Positions 35,301 through 40,850 of a stretch of 40,850 nucleotides of DNA are shown here, in pieces. The notes under the pieces are model-generated. The model saw only the letters and a list, made by a program, of their open reading frames with translations. It was not told the DNA's origin and did no database searches. This DNA comes from Bacteroidales bacterium. GTDB lineage: Bacteria > Bacteroidota > Bacteroidia > Bacteroidales > JAFGHD01. Numbering within the stretch: position 1 is the stretch's first letter; every line of letters begins with the position of its first letter. The stretch covers positions 1 through 40,850 of the forward strand of contig JAFGHD010000039.1 of the NCBI GenBank assembly GCA_016939365.1, written 5' to 3'. Made by a program: the position numbers and the translations under genes.

Positions 35301-38300
35301 TGTTCTGATGAACGAAGGTGTGGATAACGGCGATGTGTTTGCATCCTTCACAGGGAATGAGTTCACAGGTCTTGAGGCCGGACTGTACATGGCGCTCAGC
35401 GGTGGAAACAAGCGCATTGAAGCTACCATTGGCGGTTCCGCGGGCGATGAGAATACCTTCACCGGGAACACCACGGCCATCAGGGTAGAGGAATATGATG
35501 GAGCTACCAACGGCATCACCACCAAGGCGGAGGTCCTGGGGAATGTGTTCAGCGGTAACACCGGTACGGCTATCGAGATCGCCGGGGGTATGGTCATCCA
35601 GGTATACAGGAACCAGATGTCCAACAACGGTTATGGCTTGAAGGTACAGGGCACGGGTGAGATGACCTCCTGCACGGAGAATTTCATCGACTTCAGCACC
35701 TCTGACGGTGTGATGATCGCTGCCGATGCCGGCGTCGTCGGCCCCATCAACGACAACCATTTCGAAGGGAATCTGGGTTATGGGATCAACAACCTGCTGG
35801 CCAGCCCCACCCTGGATGCCACATGTAACTACTATGATCCTTCGGGCAATGCCGTGGCCGGCAATACAACCTATCTGCCCTACCTGATCACGGGTGTGGA
35901 CAACGATCCACTGACCCCTGGCTTCCAGCCTGTACCCGGTTCCTGTACCTCGCCCGGGGAGTTCTTCGTGAACGATGACTCGTTGCTGGGCGATGTGTAT
36001 ACGACGGCAGTGGGCAACAATGCCAACCTGGGCACCTCCGATGCCCCGTTCAGGGATATCCAGTATGCCATAGGTATTGCTCCGGCAGGAAGCACGATCA
36101 AGGCAGACGTGGGCGCATATGTCGAGGATATCGTTGTGGACAAGGAGCTGACCCTGCTCGGCCCCAATGCCGGTATCTGCGGCAATGGTGCACGTGTTGG
36201 TGAAGCGATTGTATATCCGGCCACTGCAGATATTGAGTATGGCATCATCATGGAAGTGACAGCCAGCAACGTGACCATTGACGGGTTCCTGCTCGACGGG
36301 GACAATCCGGCCCTCGTTTCGGGATTTGTCTGCACCAATGGCGCCGACCAGGATGCCAGCGACGGTATCGCGGTCTATTCCGATAATGTCAGCAACCTGA
36401 CTGCACAGAACAACATCATCAGGAACCTGTCATTTGCCGGCGTGTCTCTCTACGGCGCCTCCTTCAGCGCTCCGGCCACATCGGGACACCTGGTATCCTG
36501 CAACCTGATAGAACACCTCGGTACATACGACCCGGCATCGAATGTGGATTACTGGGGCATCGGCGTGCTGATCTACAATGACCAGTATGCCCGGATCGTA
36601 AACAATGAGATGGTGAACGTCCGGGGGGGTGTCCAGACCGGCAACTTCAGCGATCCCAACCCGGGTGACCCGTTGTACCAGGTGATCGACAACAATACGA
36701 TCCAGACACGCCGCAGGGGTATCTTCCACAACCTGCATTATGGCGGCGCTTCTGCCCTGACATTGTCGAACAATACGATCACAGCCATTCCCGAACCGAA
36801 TGAAACGGTCTGGGACGGCATTTTCCTCGGTTCATTATCGAATGCGGTCAGCCCATGTGTGGACAATCACATTGACGGCAGCGCGGTATCAGTCCCGTCG
36901 GAAGGATATGAAGTTTGGAATGTCAAGAATACTGCACCTGTTGGTATTTCAGGAGGTTCCGTTGCGGGTGTGACCACAGGTCTGTTCATGAACAACTATG
37001 AGGGTAATAACAGCAATGCCGGGGACGGTGCCCACGCCACCCTGAGCGGTCTGGCCATCACTCCTGCTGCCGGCGGTACCGGTATCCGTATCCTGGACAG
37101 CCCGAGCAGCACCCATGCCAATGTGCAGCTGACCCTTGGAGCAGGTGTCACGGTGACCGGAGGTGCGGAAGGTGTGACGGTGGAGGGCCAGAATGCAACG
37201 CTTCTCGGCACAGGTGATCTGGCACTGAACGGCCAGACTTCCAACTACTTCAGACTCTTCGATAACGCTGTGGATATTGATGCCACCGGCGTAGTGTTTG
37301 ACGGTTCATTGGGATCCGCCATGACGCTGCCGGAGCTGTTCACCACCGAGGACATGATCGTCCATGCCATCGATGATGCCGGCTTAGGCTTCATCCTGGT
37401 GAATGACCTGAACACCTACGTCACCCTGAACAGCTTTGTTCCCCCGGCCACCACCGAACCTTCCATCCAGCGCGCCATTGATGAGGCTTCTGCCGGATGG
37501 ACGGTGAACGTCAATGATGGCACCTACAACGGAAACCTAAATTTAGGTAAGGAACTGGGCCTTGTATCAGCCAACGGTTACACGGCGACTACCATTGCCG
37601 GAGCCGGTGGCGCTGCCGTCACAGTAGCTTCCGACGGTGTTGAGCTGAACGGTTTCACCGTTACCAATCCGGATGGATCGAATGCAGTTTACTCCTCGGG
37701 ATTCGGCAACCTCGAAATCAGGAACAACAACTTCGAATCTATCGGCAACAATCTGACCAGCGGCAACACCCATGCCGTGGCGGTTTCTTCGAACAGTAAC
37801 GCTGTTGACAATGTGCTCATTGAGGACAATATCTTCACGGATATCCACGGTGGCGAGAGCGATCCGCCCATATCCAACGGAAGTGCGGCTGCCATCGGTA
37901 TCGGCTGGTCAGATGCGAATTATGACATCACCAACCTGGTGATCCAGAGGAATGTGATCAGCAACGTGAATGCCTGCATCCTGCCCTGGGCTTCGCAGAA
38001 CAAGGGCGGAAAGGGAGCCTATGGCATTATCGTGAACACCGGCGGAAAAGCCACTGCCACCGGTCAGGCTGTGCATCCATTGATCGTCAATAATGAGATT
38101 TCTGATCTGGAGGGCCTCTGGGCGCACGGTATCGGACTGGAGGGTGATATCCCGGCTGCCCAGGTCGAGAACACCCTGATCACCGACCTGACCGACCACA
38201 AGGTGGAGAACGATGCCTCTGCCATCATGATCGAGGACAATGAATCGGCATCCTCGTCCATCATCAACAACAACAGTTTCACATTGGTAGAATCGGCCAT

Positions 38301-40850
38301 CCGCAATGTGACGGTCAATCAGGTGGATGTGACCTGTAACTGGTTCGGAACCACAGACCCGGCAGCCATTGCACTTCTGCTGGAAGGACCGGTCAATGTA
38401 CTTTCGTTCCTTGACAACGGCACGGACAATGAACCGGGTACAGTCGGATTCCAGCCTGTTCCGGGAAGTTGCGGAGGCCTGTTACCGGTGCATAATGTGA
38501 CCCAGAACCTGTTTTACGGTACTATCAAGTCTGCCGTACTGGATGCCAACAGCGGTGATGTGATCGATGTGGCAGCCGGCACAATCGTGGAGAACGGTCA
38601 GATCGTCATCGACAAGAACCTGACCATCGGCGGAGCCGGAATGGGCGCGACGATCGTCAGGACCGACCAGAACACCGGCAGCGGCGGTGACGCCCGCGGC
38701 TGGTGGCTGGTAAATACCGGTATTACTTTCCATTTGAGCGACATGACCCTCGACGGTACCGGTTACCTGGTATACCAGGGGATCAGGCACATGGGAACAG
38801 GAACCATTGATCAGGTGGAATTCACCCATATCAAGTACAATGAAAGCGGGCCGACTTATGGAGGTGTAGCCGTGGCAGCCTTCGGTTCGGGAATTGCCGA
38901 TGTGGACATCACCAACTGCGACTTCTCAGAAATAGGCAGGGTAGGCGTACTGTACTTCGGTACTGGGATCACCGGCTCTGACTTTATCGGTAACACTTAC
39001 GCGGGCAAGGGCCCCGGCAACTGGCTGGACTATGCACTGGATATCAGCGCCGGTGCGGTGGTCAACGTGCAGAACAACATCATCAGCGGCAACCGGGGTG
39101 TGGCGGCTTCCGACGGAAGCACATCGGGGGCAGTAATGGTGACCACCCTTTATGGTGCAGGCACCACCTCCACGATCCTGAACAATGAGATCACGGACAA
39201 CAGCACGGCCATTCTTGTCGGATACGACGGCACCGATGTGAGCACGGTCACAGCCCATATGAACAGAATCTTCGGCAATGACTGGGGTGTTTATTCCACA
39301 ACCCAGACAGTGGATGCCACCGACAACTGGTGGGGTGATCCCACAGGGCCGTACAATGATCCGCACAATACCTGCGGGCTGGGAGACACCATCTCAGGTA
39401 ATGTCACCTTCTTTGAATGGTGGGCGGATGCAGCGATGACGACGCGGTATGCTTATCCCGCGCCTGTCATCACCTCATGCCCGGCGGATGTGACCCTGGC
39501 GCAGTATGAAGACAGGGATCCCTATGCCACCGGCTGGGCCCTGGCTGATCCGCTGTCGAACTGTTACAATCCGGTGGTGGTTACCTACGATGACGACCGC
39601 AGCGGGCTGACGGGATGCAATGTCACCGGAACCATCCTGCGTACCTTCACCGCCACCGACTACCTCGGGCAGGTTACGACATGTACACAGACCATAACCA
39701 TTACAGATGTCTCCGATCCGGTGGTCGTCTGTCCGGCTGATATCACTCAGGATAATGATCCCGGAGTGTGCGGCGCCGTGGTCACCTTCGAACCGACAGC
39801 ATCAGATTTTGGTTTCTTCCAGGGATTTGAGCATGCCGACTGGGTACCCGGCCATTACTACAGTGTTGCATTGGGCTTCGGCCCCTCCACCGACTGGAAC
39901 GAATACAACAGCCCGATGAATCGGGTACCTTCCGGAACGGGAGGAATCGTTTCGAAGACCGGCAGTGCACATGCGGTGTTCTACTCTGCAGGCATCCCGC
40001 CCGCACCGGATGATTATACCGGTATCTTCAGCAGGCTGGGTGGTTACGGCAATGTATTCGGCGACGGATTTGTCGTGACACAGGATGTCTACTTCGACCT
40101 GTCCGACCCATGGGTGGCGACGAGCACATACGGCTGGGATGCTTCCTGTGCTGCAAACACCCAGACGGGTGGTCACCTCCGGGACTTCATCTTCCATACG
40201 GCGGGCGAGCCCGGCAAGATACTGGTGGCTGCCTCGAACAACACCAACTTCACACGGCGGAATGACCTGGCTACCCTGAATCATTTCGAAGTGGTAACCA
40301 CCGGCTGGTACACGTTGCAGTGGGTCTTCAGGGATGCCGGTGACGGCACATTGGCAGTCGACTGCAACCTGCTCGATGCGTTGGGTAACCTGCTGTGGAC
40401 CGAAACCAGGAACAACACCGGCGATGTGATCGCTACGGTGGTGGGTGGCAACCGCTACCTGTGGTTCACCTTCCTCGAAGCCGACCAGCTGGCCATTGAC
40501 GACACCCGTCTGATGCGGAATCTGGTGGTCACCTCGACACCGCCCAGCGGATCATACTTCATCGTCGGCACCACTCCCGTTAGCGCGGAAGCCACGGATG
40601 CCTGCGGCAACGGCCCGGCATCCTGTACATTCAATGTGACGGTCGAAGACAATGAACCGCCGGTGGCTGTATGCCAGAACATCACCGTGTATCTCAACAG
40701 CATCGGAGAAGTGGACATTGTGGCCACCGATGTGGATGGCGGCAGTACCGATAATTGCGGCATCGCCTCCTATGATGTTGACAAGGATCATTTCACATGT
40801 GCTGACCTGGGTGCAAATACGGTAATACTGACCGTAACCGATGTTCATTC
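26353..40850 (+). CDS. Giant modular right-handed beta-helix surface protein, cut by the window end
   Basis: The frame is open from the ATG at 26353 to the last base, at least 4832 codons. It begins with a signal peptide (MKTITFLVALAVFISLNLSG-QE). Residues about 20-455 are Ig/PKD-like (PVCEGTSVSATL, NPCFGDTETYTTEAGMTGYTW) plus a region of unknown type. Residues about 457-4370 hold ten beta-helix modules starting near 457, 718, 1150, 1507, 1857, 2212, 2631, 3203, 3684 and 4044. Each opens with an IQxAI...GDxIxVxxGTY cap and is full of short N-N-x-I/V-T/S-G-N turns. Many end with CNWWG. HYR domains follow from about 4371. It is probably exported and held at the cell surface, where such helices act as adhesins or polysaccharide binders/lyases. 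No catalytic residues can be assigned. A type IX sorting tail would be expected beyond the window. Reverse-strand frames here are shadows. Confidence 0.92.
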   Translation, partial: MKTITFLVALAVFISLNLSGQESIYPVPSWDGSKNIDLCSGGSFTVSIDNSTSGHNYNLTQADTKALLQTIIGTGGTITFNPVAPASGVTSFSVFDATDFSPFINFTATVVADPVAPVLDMNPSSPVCEGTSVSATLNTGGSGGVSCSDRYEYSTDGGNTWADYNLGTSIATTGLTSVKVMAIRDQGAGVDRGCYAENEYTWVVNPLPVPGLSGNTNPCFGDTETYTTEAGMTGYTWVVTNGTTAGSSTNTINVIWDQATGAGSVSITYTDGNGCTSVSPTLLPVTITAPPVVSSVSLQYALSLAGPWTAVSGDLTGGYSMCIHPDWDFFYLDVDQLVSTPDITAEYLNPFYVNQTSLPTGWTAYWTAKGVVSGAPGWQGVMYEITIGNQPIFYVYKTSGGDYQLIDGLMYQIGQGLSPLRISGDYPDGNYTYDGSLRSGVGCDAPLSVGMAFQSGVLNVTQSLVYCTIQDAIDGAAPGDLIKLGADFTEGKVTVGKSITLDGGGFTLTSTSTDYGIAVTSPGVTIQDITVTGAGTFGIHQDISCGNLAITDATVDNCGGTGFAMNCSDGIVLTNITSTNNGGNGLSIQDCHNVTINGITTSGNTFGTFGAGIGIFSTGTYCTAGCSNIVINEPVSIAEVPAIYQEAPAGAITGLVLPSAYTHYVGLLAPYNTRYYFTSLVDALAAAELLLSTAPVMQLLTYVKEVGGMNLYVRSCTPPTVNMSIQAAVDASDPGDVTHVYAGIYVEQLVIQKEGLSITGAGAASTFVQSPATLTWSFMTGTNYNYPVIGVDGVSTFTLSELTVDGAGQGNSNFRFTGIGLWNSGATITNVDVTGVRETPLDGSQHGIGVYSYNNGTGSPYLITINGMNVDDFQKNAFALLGNDLTVDMDNVTITGSGPLGSGLPAQNGIQIGYGAGGTVDNCVITDIDYTGGTYAASGYILTTAGSVAANNVDISNCQTSVYIIDSDGSFNGSDITNPTGDGVYIYSTGSKSGGKILKDLPMASVIEENFAGGNPESTNVTFSLDGCVITGTGAASSMGVVPFGYDAITAQIDDCEITNWEYGVVALDYSGAVINSTTYHCDLSNNILGFYSNTINIQDAEENWWGSDTGPYNNPYNTCGLGSEAYGTVDFIPWCVDAVCSGTTTGLALVVHNVTKDTYYCKIQDAIDDANDGDVITALAGTYNESLLINKGLTLTGAGALTTAITGGVVFGDGTFTGVTIDGFTITGDSPAGSNDAVFDMIVGGVVTNITIQNCVLDGEGTNRECFYGRTGRVAGTWTWHNNTIRDFREWYVIDNTGSTNYPVVPLTSVVFTDNIVTGLGGTIVFRGKLDEPMTHAVISGNTMTGWVDNSSGGGWIWAGIEINNVTDLDVFNNTITGVPMQGDEGQAFQAWSVTAWDVDIHNNVFDNNYQGIYIPTYVGTDVNMACYVPTGAIYSNSISGNTDFNLELSDSPPGSGISSGIGGPLDATCNWWGSADPFVIAGGIWGDVQFMPFWTSNIGPCNGNGPVVNMTQNKHYLQIQPAINEANAGDEIHVAAGTYVENLLVSKAITLIGAGRDVTFVDAASANYTLDIDGNVAGMTGTVTIQGFSFRDPSRIHWMIVKSDHIPNTAQLIFQNNRIGDGDGYGWWDYHSHGALTCTNNIFSDVSYAFQLEGWDDQPVTIQGNEFTNLHVWLENGVPLPDYPPVALNPFTYNGLDCNNAYLIDGNTFHNYTESGYGIVINGGYPNQTPAKYTNVTISGNVFDNVGLVALRLTNRTPSGEDPLGGVHNASVTGNTFNGCTKGLFVSGLNPGTEAHTNQFLTWTDYALENTGSAMVNATCNWWNTADPYGVANSISGLVQFLPYLTSPTGTCNGLGPVVNVTQNKSYMEIQPAINEANPMDRIDVAAGVFHERLTVSKSLDLRGAQYGVDPTLPGSRINPANETVIDLVGLPVTNPNVMIEIPAGVTDVSFDGFTLNGSQTTHYADEAVVRSWDDDITINNNIIDGYYNLLYKGGSGLIANYNRMVTNKVGITIQPYPAASVTLSGNTIVPGLALASDPYGIYLTGGNNVVISGNSISGFAGGCSIGGSNNNNIDILGNTLSGNKKGVNIWGNSTFIEISGNEIYNSIERGIDIKGADLTITGNNIYSNGTEGVRIAYHVIPTVNVAVNENILTGNGTYGLLVDPAVTQTVNATCNWWGSADPAVVAASFSGNANVVPFWVGTSGPCTGSGLVANLTQGTSYMTIAEAINAAIPNDVLQLSEHIFNERVVIDKPLTLQGVSEANCIIDGSSFGTDGRGIYIDYNVENVTIKYLTVRNFQGSNGNLHGGIYAIGGNNNLTVEHVTIHDNVGGSGFYANGPIDNVLLDYVTSFGHTVGARGIVIWNGYKSHITITNCHVYGNNCCGIELQDGTASGVTMNNNNVHDNGDSGMSAVGLTAGAGPNTISNNILADNGRYGIEVKCPDGTGLATGDGSIVLDNNVVTFTASTLMNNRDHAGIAVFRRGYLTGSGYNDIPTGVIVTNNTVSGYTQMNPTATTSEGFGIVVEGVDHTVTGNILDGNDVGLQLQGGGHPVPNYNFEAAGDGEQADGASPFYFGRGNAPYMCNITAGGNSFGTTTPNGTDTRVVVEPLTPLVDPLAIANQVEKKVQNTDTQITYCSFQGAINAVYTDNGDVIVASPATYYESNILVNKQLTIQGTSRPDVILGPAAVDDHNNSGGFSGVYQHGFIVESDYVTIMNLTIDGEANTTLVPNDHNFRMGITTQDGMGFDNLHIDNVSIDNIYRRGVYIGGSTTSGHLVENCSVTDVVRHDGIISIGSAEFLNNTVSDVNGDGATASAAAIRGYSAALFVGNNISNCLWGIVADTDAEILDNVIDDISVGIVMNNLFYGVHASDAVIQGNTITNVRETGYVMYGVGMSLVNLASGSTIGGSDPTERNVIDITSGTDVLGMNVWWNPGPIVIQNNEIRIAGDNYGIYLQYTVDETTSVLLQDNEIYSTVAGQGTGVLMNEGVDNGDVFASFTGNEFTGLEAGLYMALSGGNKRIEATIGGSAGDENTFTGNTTAIRVEEYDGATNGITTKAEVLGNVFSGNTGTAIEIAGGMVIQVYRNQMSNNGYGLKVQGTGEMTSCTENFIDFSTSDGVMIAADAGVVGPINDNHFEGNLGYGINNLLASPTLDATCNYYDPSGNAVAGNTTYLPYLITGVDNDPLTPGFQPVPGSCTSPGEFFVNDDSLLGDVYTTAVGNNANLGTSDAPFRDIQYAIGIAPAGSTIKADVGAYVEDIVVDKELTLLGPNAGICGNGARVGEAIVYPATADIEYGIIMEVTASNVTIDGFLLDGDNPALVSGFVCTNGADQDASDGIAVYSDNVSNLTAQNNIIRNLSFAGVSLYGASFSAPATSGHLVSCNLIEHLGTYDPASNVDYWGIGVLIYNDQYARIVNNEMVNVRGGVQTGNFSDPNPGDPLYQVIDNNTIQTRRRGIFHNLHYGGASALTLSNNTITAIPEPNETVWDGIFLGSLSNAVSPCVDNHIDGSAVSVPSEGYEVWNVKNTAPVGISGGSVAGVTTGLFMNNYEGNNSNAGDGAHATLSGLAITPAAGGTGIRILDSPSSTHANVQLTLGAGVTVTGGAEGVTVEGQNATLLGTGDLALNGQTSNYFRLFDNAVDIDATGVVFDGSLGSAMTLPELFTTEDMIVHAIDDAGLGFILVNDLNTYVTLNSFVPPATTEPSIQRAIDEASAGWTVNVNDGTYNGNLNLGKELGLVSANGYTATTIAGAGGAAVTVASDGVELNGFTVTNPDGSNAVYSSGFGNLEIRNNNFESIGNNLTSGNTHAVAVSSNSNAVDNVLIEDNIFTDIHGGESDPPISNGSAAAIGIGWSDANYDITNLVIQRNVISNVNACILPWASQNKGGKGAYGIIVNTGGKATATGQAVHPLIVNNEISDLEGLWAHGIGLEGDIPAAQVENTLITDLTDHKVENDASAIMIEDNESASSSIINNNSFTLVESAIRNVTVNQVDVTCNWFGTTDPAAIALLLEGPVNVLSFLDNGTDNEPGTVGFQPVPGSCGGLLPVHNVTQNLFYGTIKSAVLDANSGDVIDVAAGTIVENGQIVIDKNLTIGGAGMGATIVRTDQNTGSGGDARGWWLVNTGITFHLSDMTLDGTGYLVYQGIRHMGTGTIDQVEFTHIKYNESGPTYGGVAVAAFGSGIADVDITNCDFSEIGRVGVLYFGTGITGSDFIGNTYAGKGPGNWLDYALDISAGAVVNVQNNIISGNRGVAASDGSTSGAVMVTTLYGAGTTSTILNNEITDNSTAILVGYDGTDVSTVTAHMNRIFGNDWGVYSTTQTVDATDNWWGDPTGPYNDPHNTCGLGDTISGNVTFFEWWADAAMTTRYAYPAPVITSCPADVTLAQYEDRDPYATGWALADPLSNCYNPVVVTYDDDRSGLTGCNVTGTILRTFTATDYLGQVTTCTQTITITDVSDPVVVCPADITQDNDPGVCGAVVTFEPTASDFGFFQGFEHADWVPGHYYSVALGFGPSTDWNEYNSPMNRVPSGTGGIVSKTGSAHAVFYSAGIPPAPDDYTGIFSRLGGYGNVFGDGFVVTQDVYFDLSDPWVATSTYGWDASCAANTQTGGHLRDFIFHTAGEPGKILVAASNNTNFTRRNDLATLNHFEVVTTGWYTLQWVFRDAGDGTLAVDCNLLDALGNLLWTETRNNTGDVIATVVGGNRYLWFTFLEADQLAIDDTRLMRNLVVTSTPPSGSYFIVGTTPVSAEATDACGNGPASCTFNVTVEDNEPPVAVCQNITVYLNSIGEVDIVATDVDGGSTDNCGIASYDVDKDHFTCADLGANTVILTVTDVH
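27721..39400 (+). repeat. Ten tandem beta-helix modules within the giant protein
   Basis: Module starts are near 27721, 28504, 29800, 30871, 31921, 32986, 34243, 35959, 37402 and 38482, giving lengths of roughly 260-570 residues. The entry motif is NxTQxxxYxxIQxAIxxAxxGD followed by GTYxExLxVxKxxTLxGAG. The exit motif is CNWWG or a variant: NWWG at 29662, 30766, 32884 and 39325, NWWN at 31819, NYYD at 35827, NWFG at 38338. Modules starting at 27721, 32986 and 35959 lack the exit motif. Modules 4 and 5 are most alike at their entry. The divergence shows old duplication, not a recent tandem expansion. Confidence 0.8.
39463..40850 (+). other. HYR domain region, second HYR interrupted by an inserted domain
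   Basis: A first HYR domain (about 39463-39711) reads VITSCPADVTLAQ ... RTFTATDYLGQVTTCTQTITITD. A second starts VVVCPADITQDNDPGVCGAVVTFEPTASD and is broken at about 39808. Its second half, TPPSGSYFIVGTTPVSAEATDACGNGPASCTFNVTVED, returns at about 40525. The roughly 239-residue insert is rich in aromatic residues and strands (FEHADW, GGYGNVFGDGFVVTQDVYFDLSD, WYTLQWVFRDAGDGTLAVDCNLLDA) and looks like a jelly-roll lectin or laminin-G-type fold. A further HYR-associated segment (AVCQNITVYLN ... DVDGGSTDNCG) runs to the window end. Confidence 0.7.

Noticed and set aside
26520-40848. Numerous reverse-strand and off-frame reading frames of 60-340 codons inside the giant gene
   Set aside because: They have no family resemblance and their codons mirror the repetitive forward frame; the forward frame is continuous and rich in domain motifs.

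Overview
The window is from a member of the phylum Bacteroidota; I cannot assign an order. The evidence is family content (DUF4249, DUF5777, FecR followed by a TonB receptor with an STN domain, a type IX secretion C-terminal tail), several TAnnTTTG promoter -7 boxes, and Q/C-rich lipoprotein and signal peptides. No rRNA, tRNA, CRISPR array, transposase or integrase was seen. Most of the DNA is moderately GC-rich. Two stretches are AT-rich: about 1-1400 and 6473-6840.

Layout. (1) 1-2700 is a scarred region. It holds a DUF4160/DUF2442 pair, a second truncated copy of the DUF4160 5' end, an intact NmrA-type NAD(P)-binding protein, and a decayed aldo/keto reductase N-terminus. (2) 2728-11243 holds housekeeping and stress genes. 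These are an HtrA-like protease without a signal peptide that overlaps tail-to-tail with a TetR gene, a phospholipid/isoprenylcysteine-type methyltransferase, an orphan type IX sorting tail, a proline iminopeptidase lipoprotein, an MscS channel, an AraC-GyrI regulator, and a two-gene operon of a MarR-GNAT fusion and an S41 peptidase behind a 26-bp palindrome. (3) 11437-13061 is a LiaF-like membrane protein coupled to a ferredoxin-nitroreductase. (4) 13272-18354 is a complete ECF sigma / FecR / TonB-receptor / DUF4249 operon with overlapping genes; the receptor's STN domain implies cell-surface signalling. (5) 18355-19160 is full of hairpin-forming repeats. (6) 19461-25870 carries a nonsense-interrupted PD-(D/E)XK-like protein, a GH3 plus GH29 glycosidase pair, and a c-type cytochrome lipoprotein fused by an apparent deletion to a headless DUF5777 barrel. 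(7) 26353 to the window end is one uninterrupted reading frame of at least 4832 codons. It encodes a giant exported protein built from about ten capped right-handed beta-helix modules followed by HYR domains, one of which has a domain of about 240 residues inserted in it.

The main themes are the giant modular surface protein and an unusual density of broken genes and palindromic repeats. At least five gene remnants lie in 26 kb: the DUF4160 copy, aldo/keto reductase, type IX tail, PD-(D/E)XK protein and cytochrome/DUF5777. Two related repeat classes, an interspersed element of about 150 bp in three copies and a 69-bp tandem array, share GC-rich perfect hairpins with loops of two to four bases.
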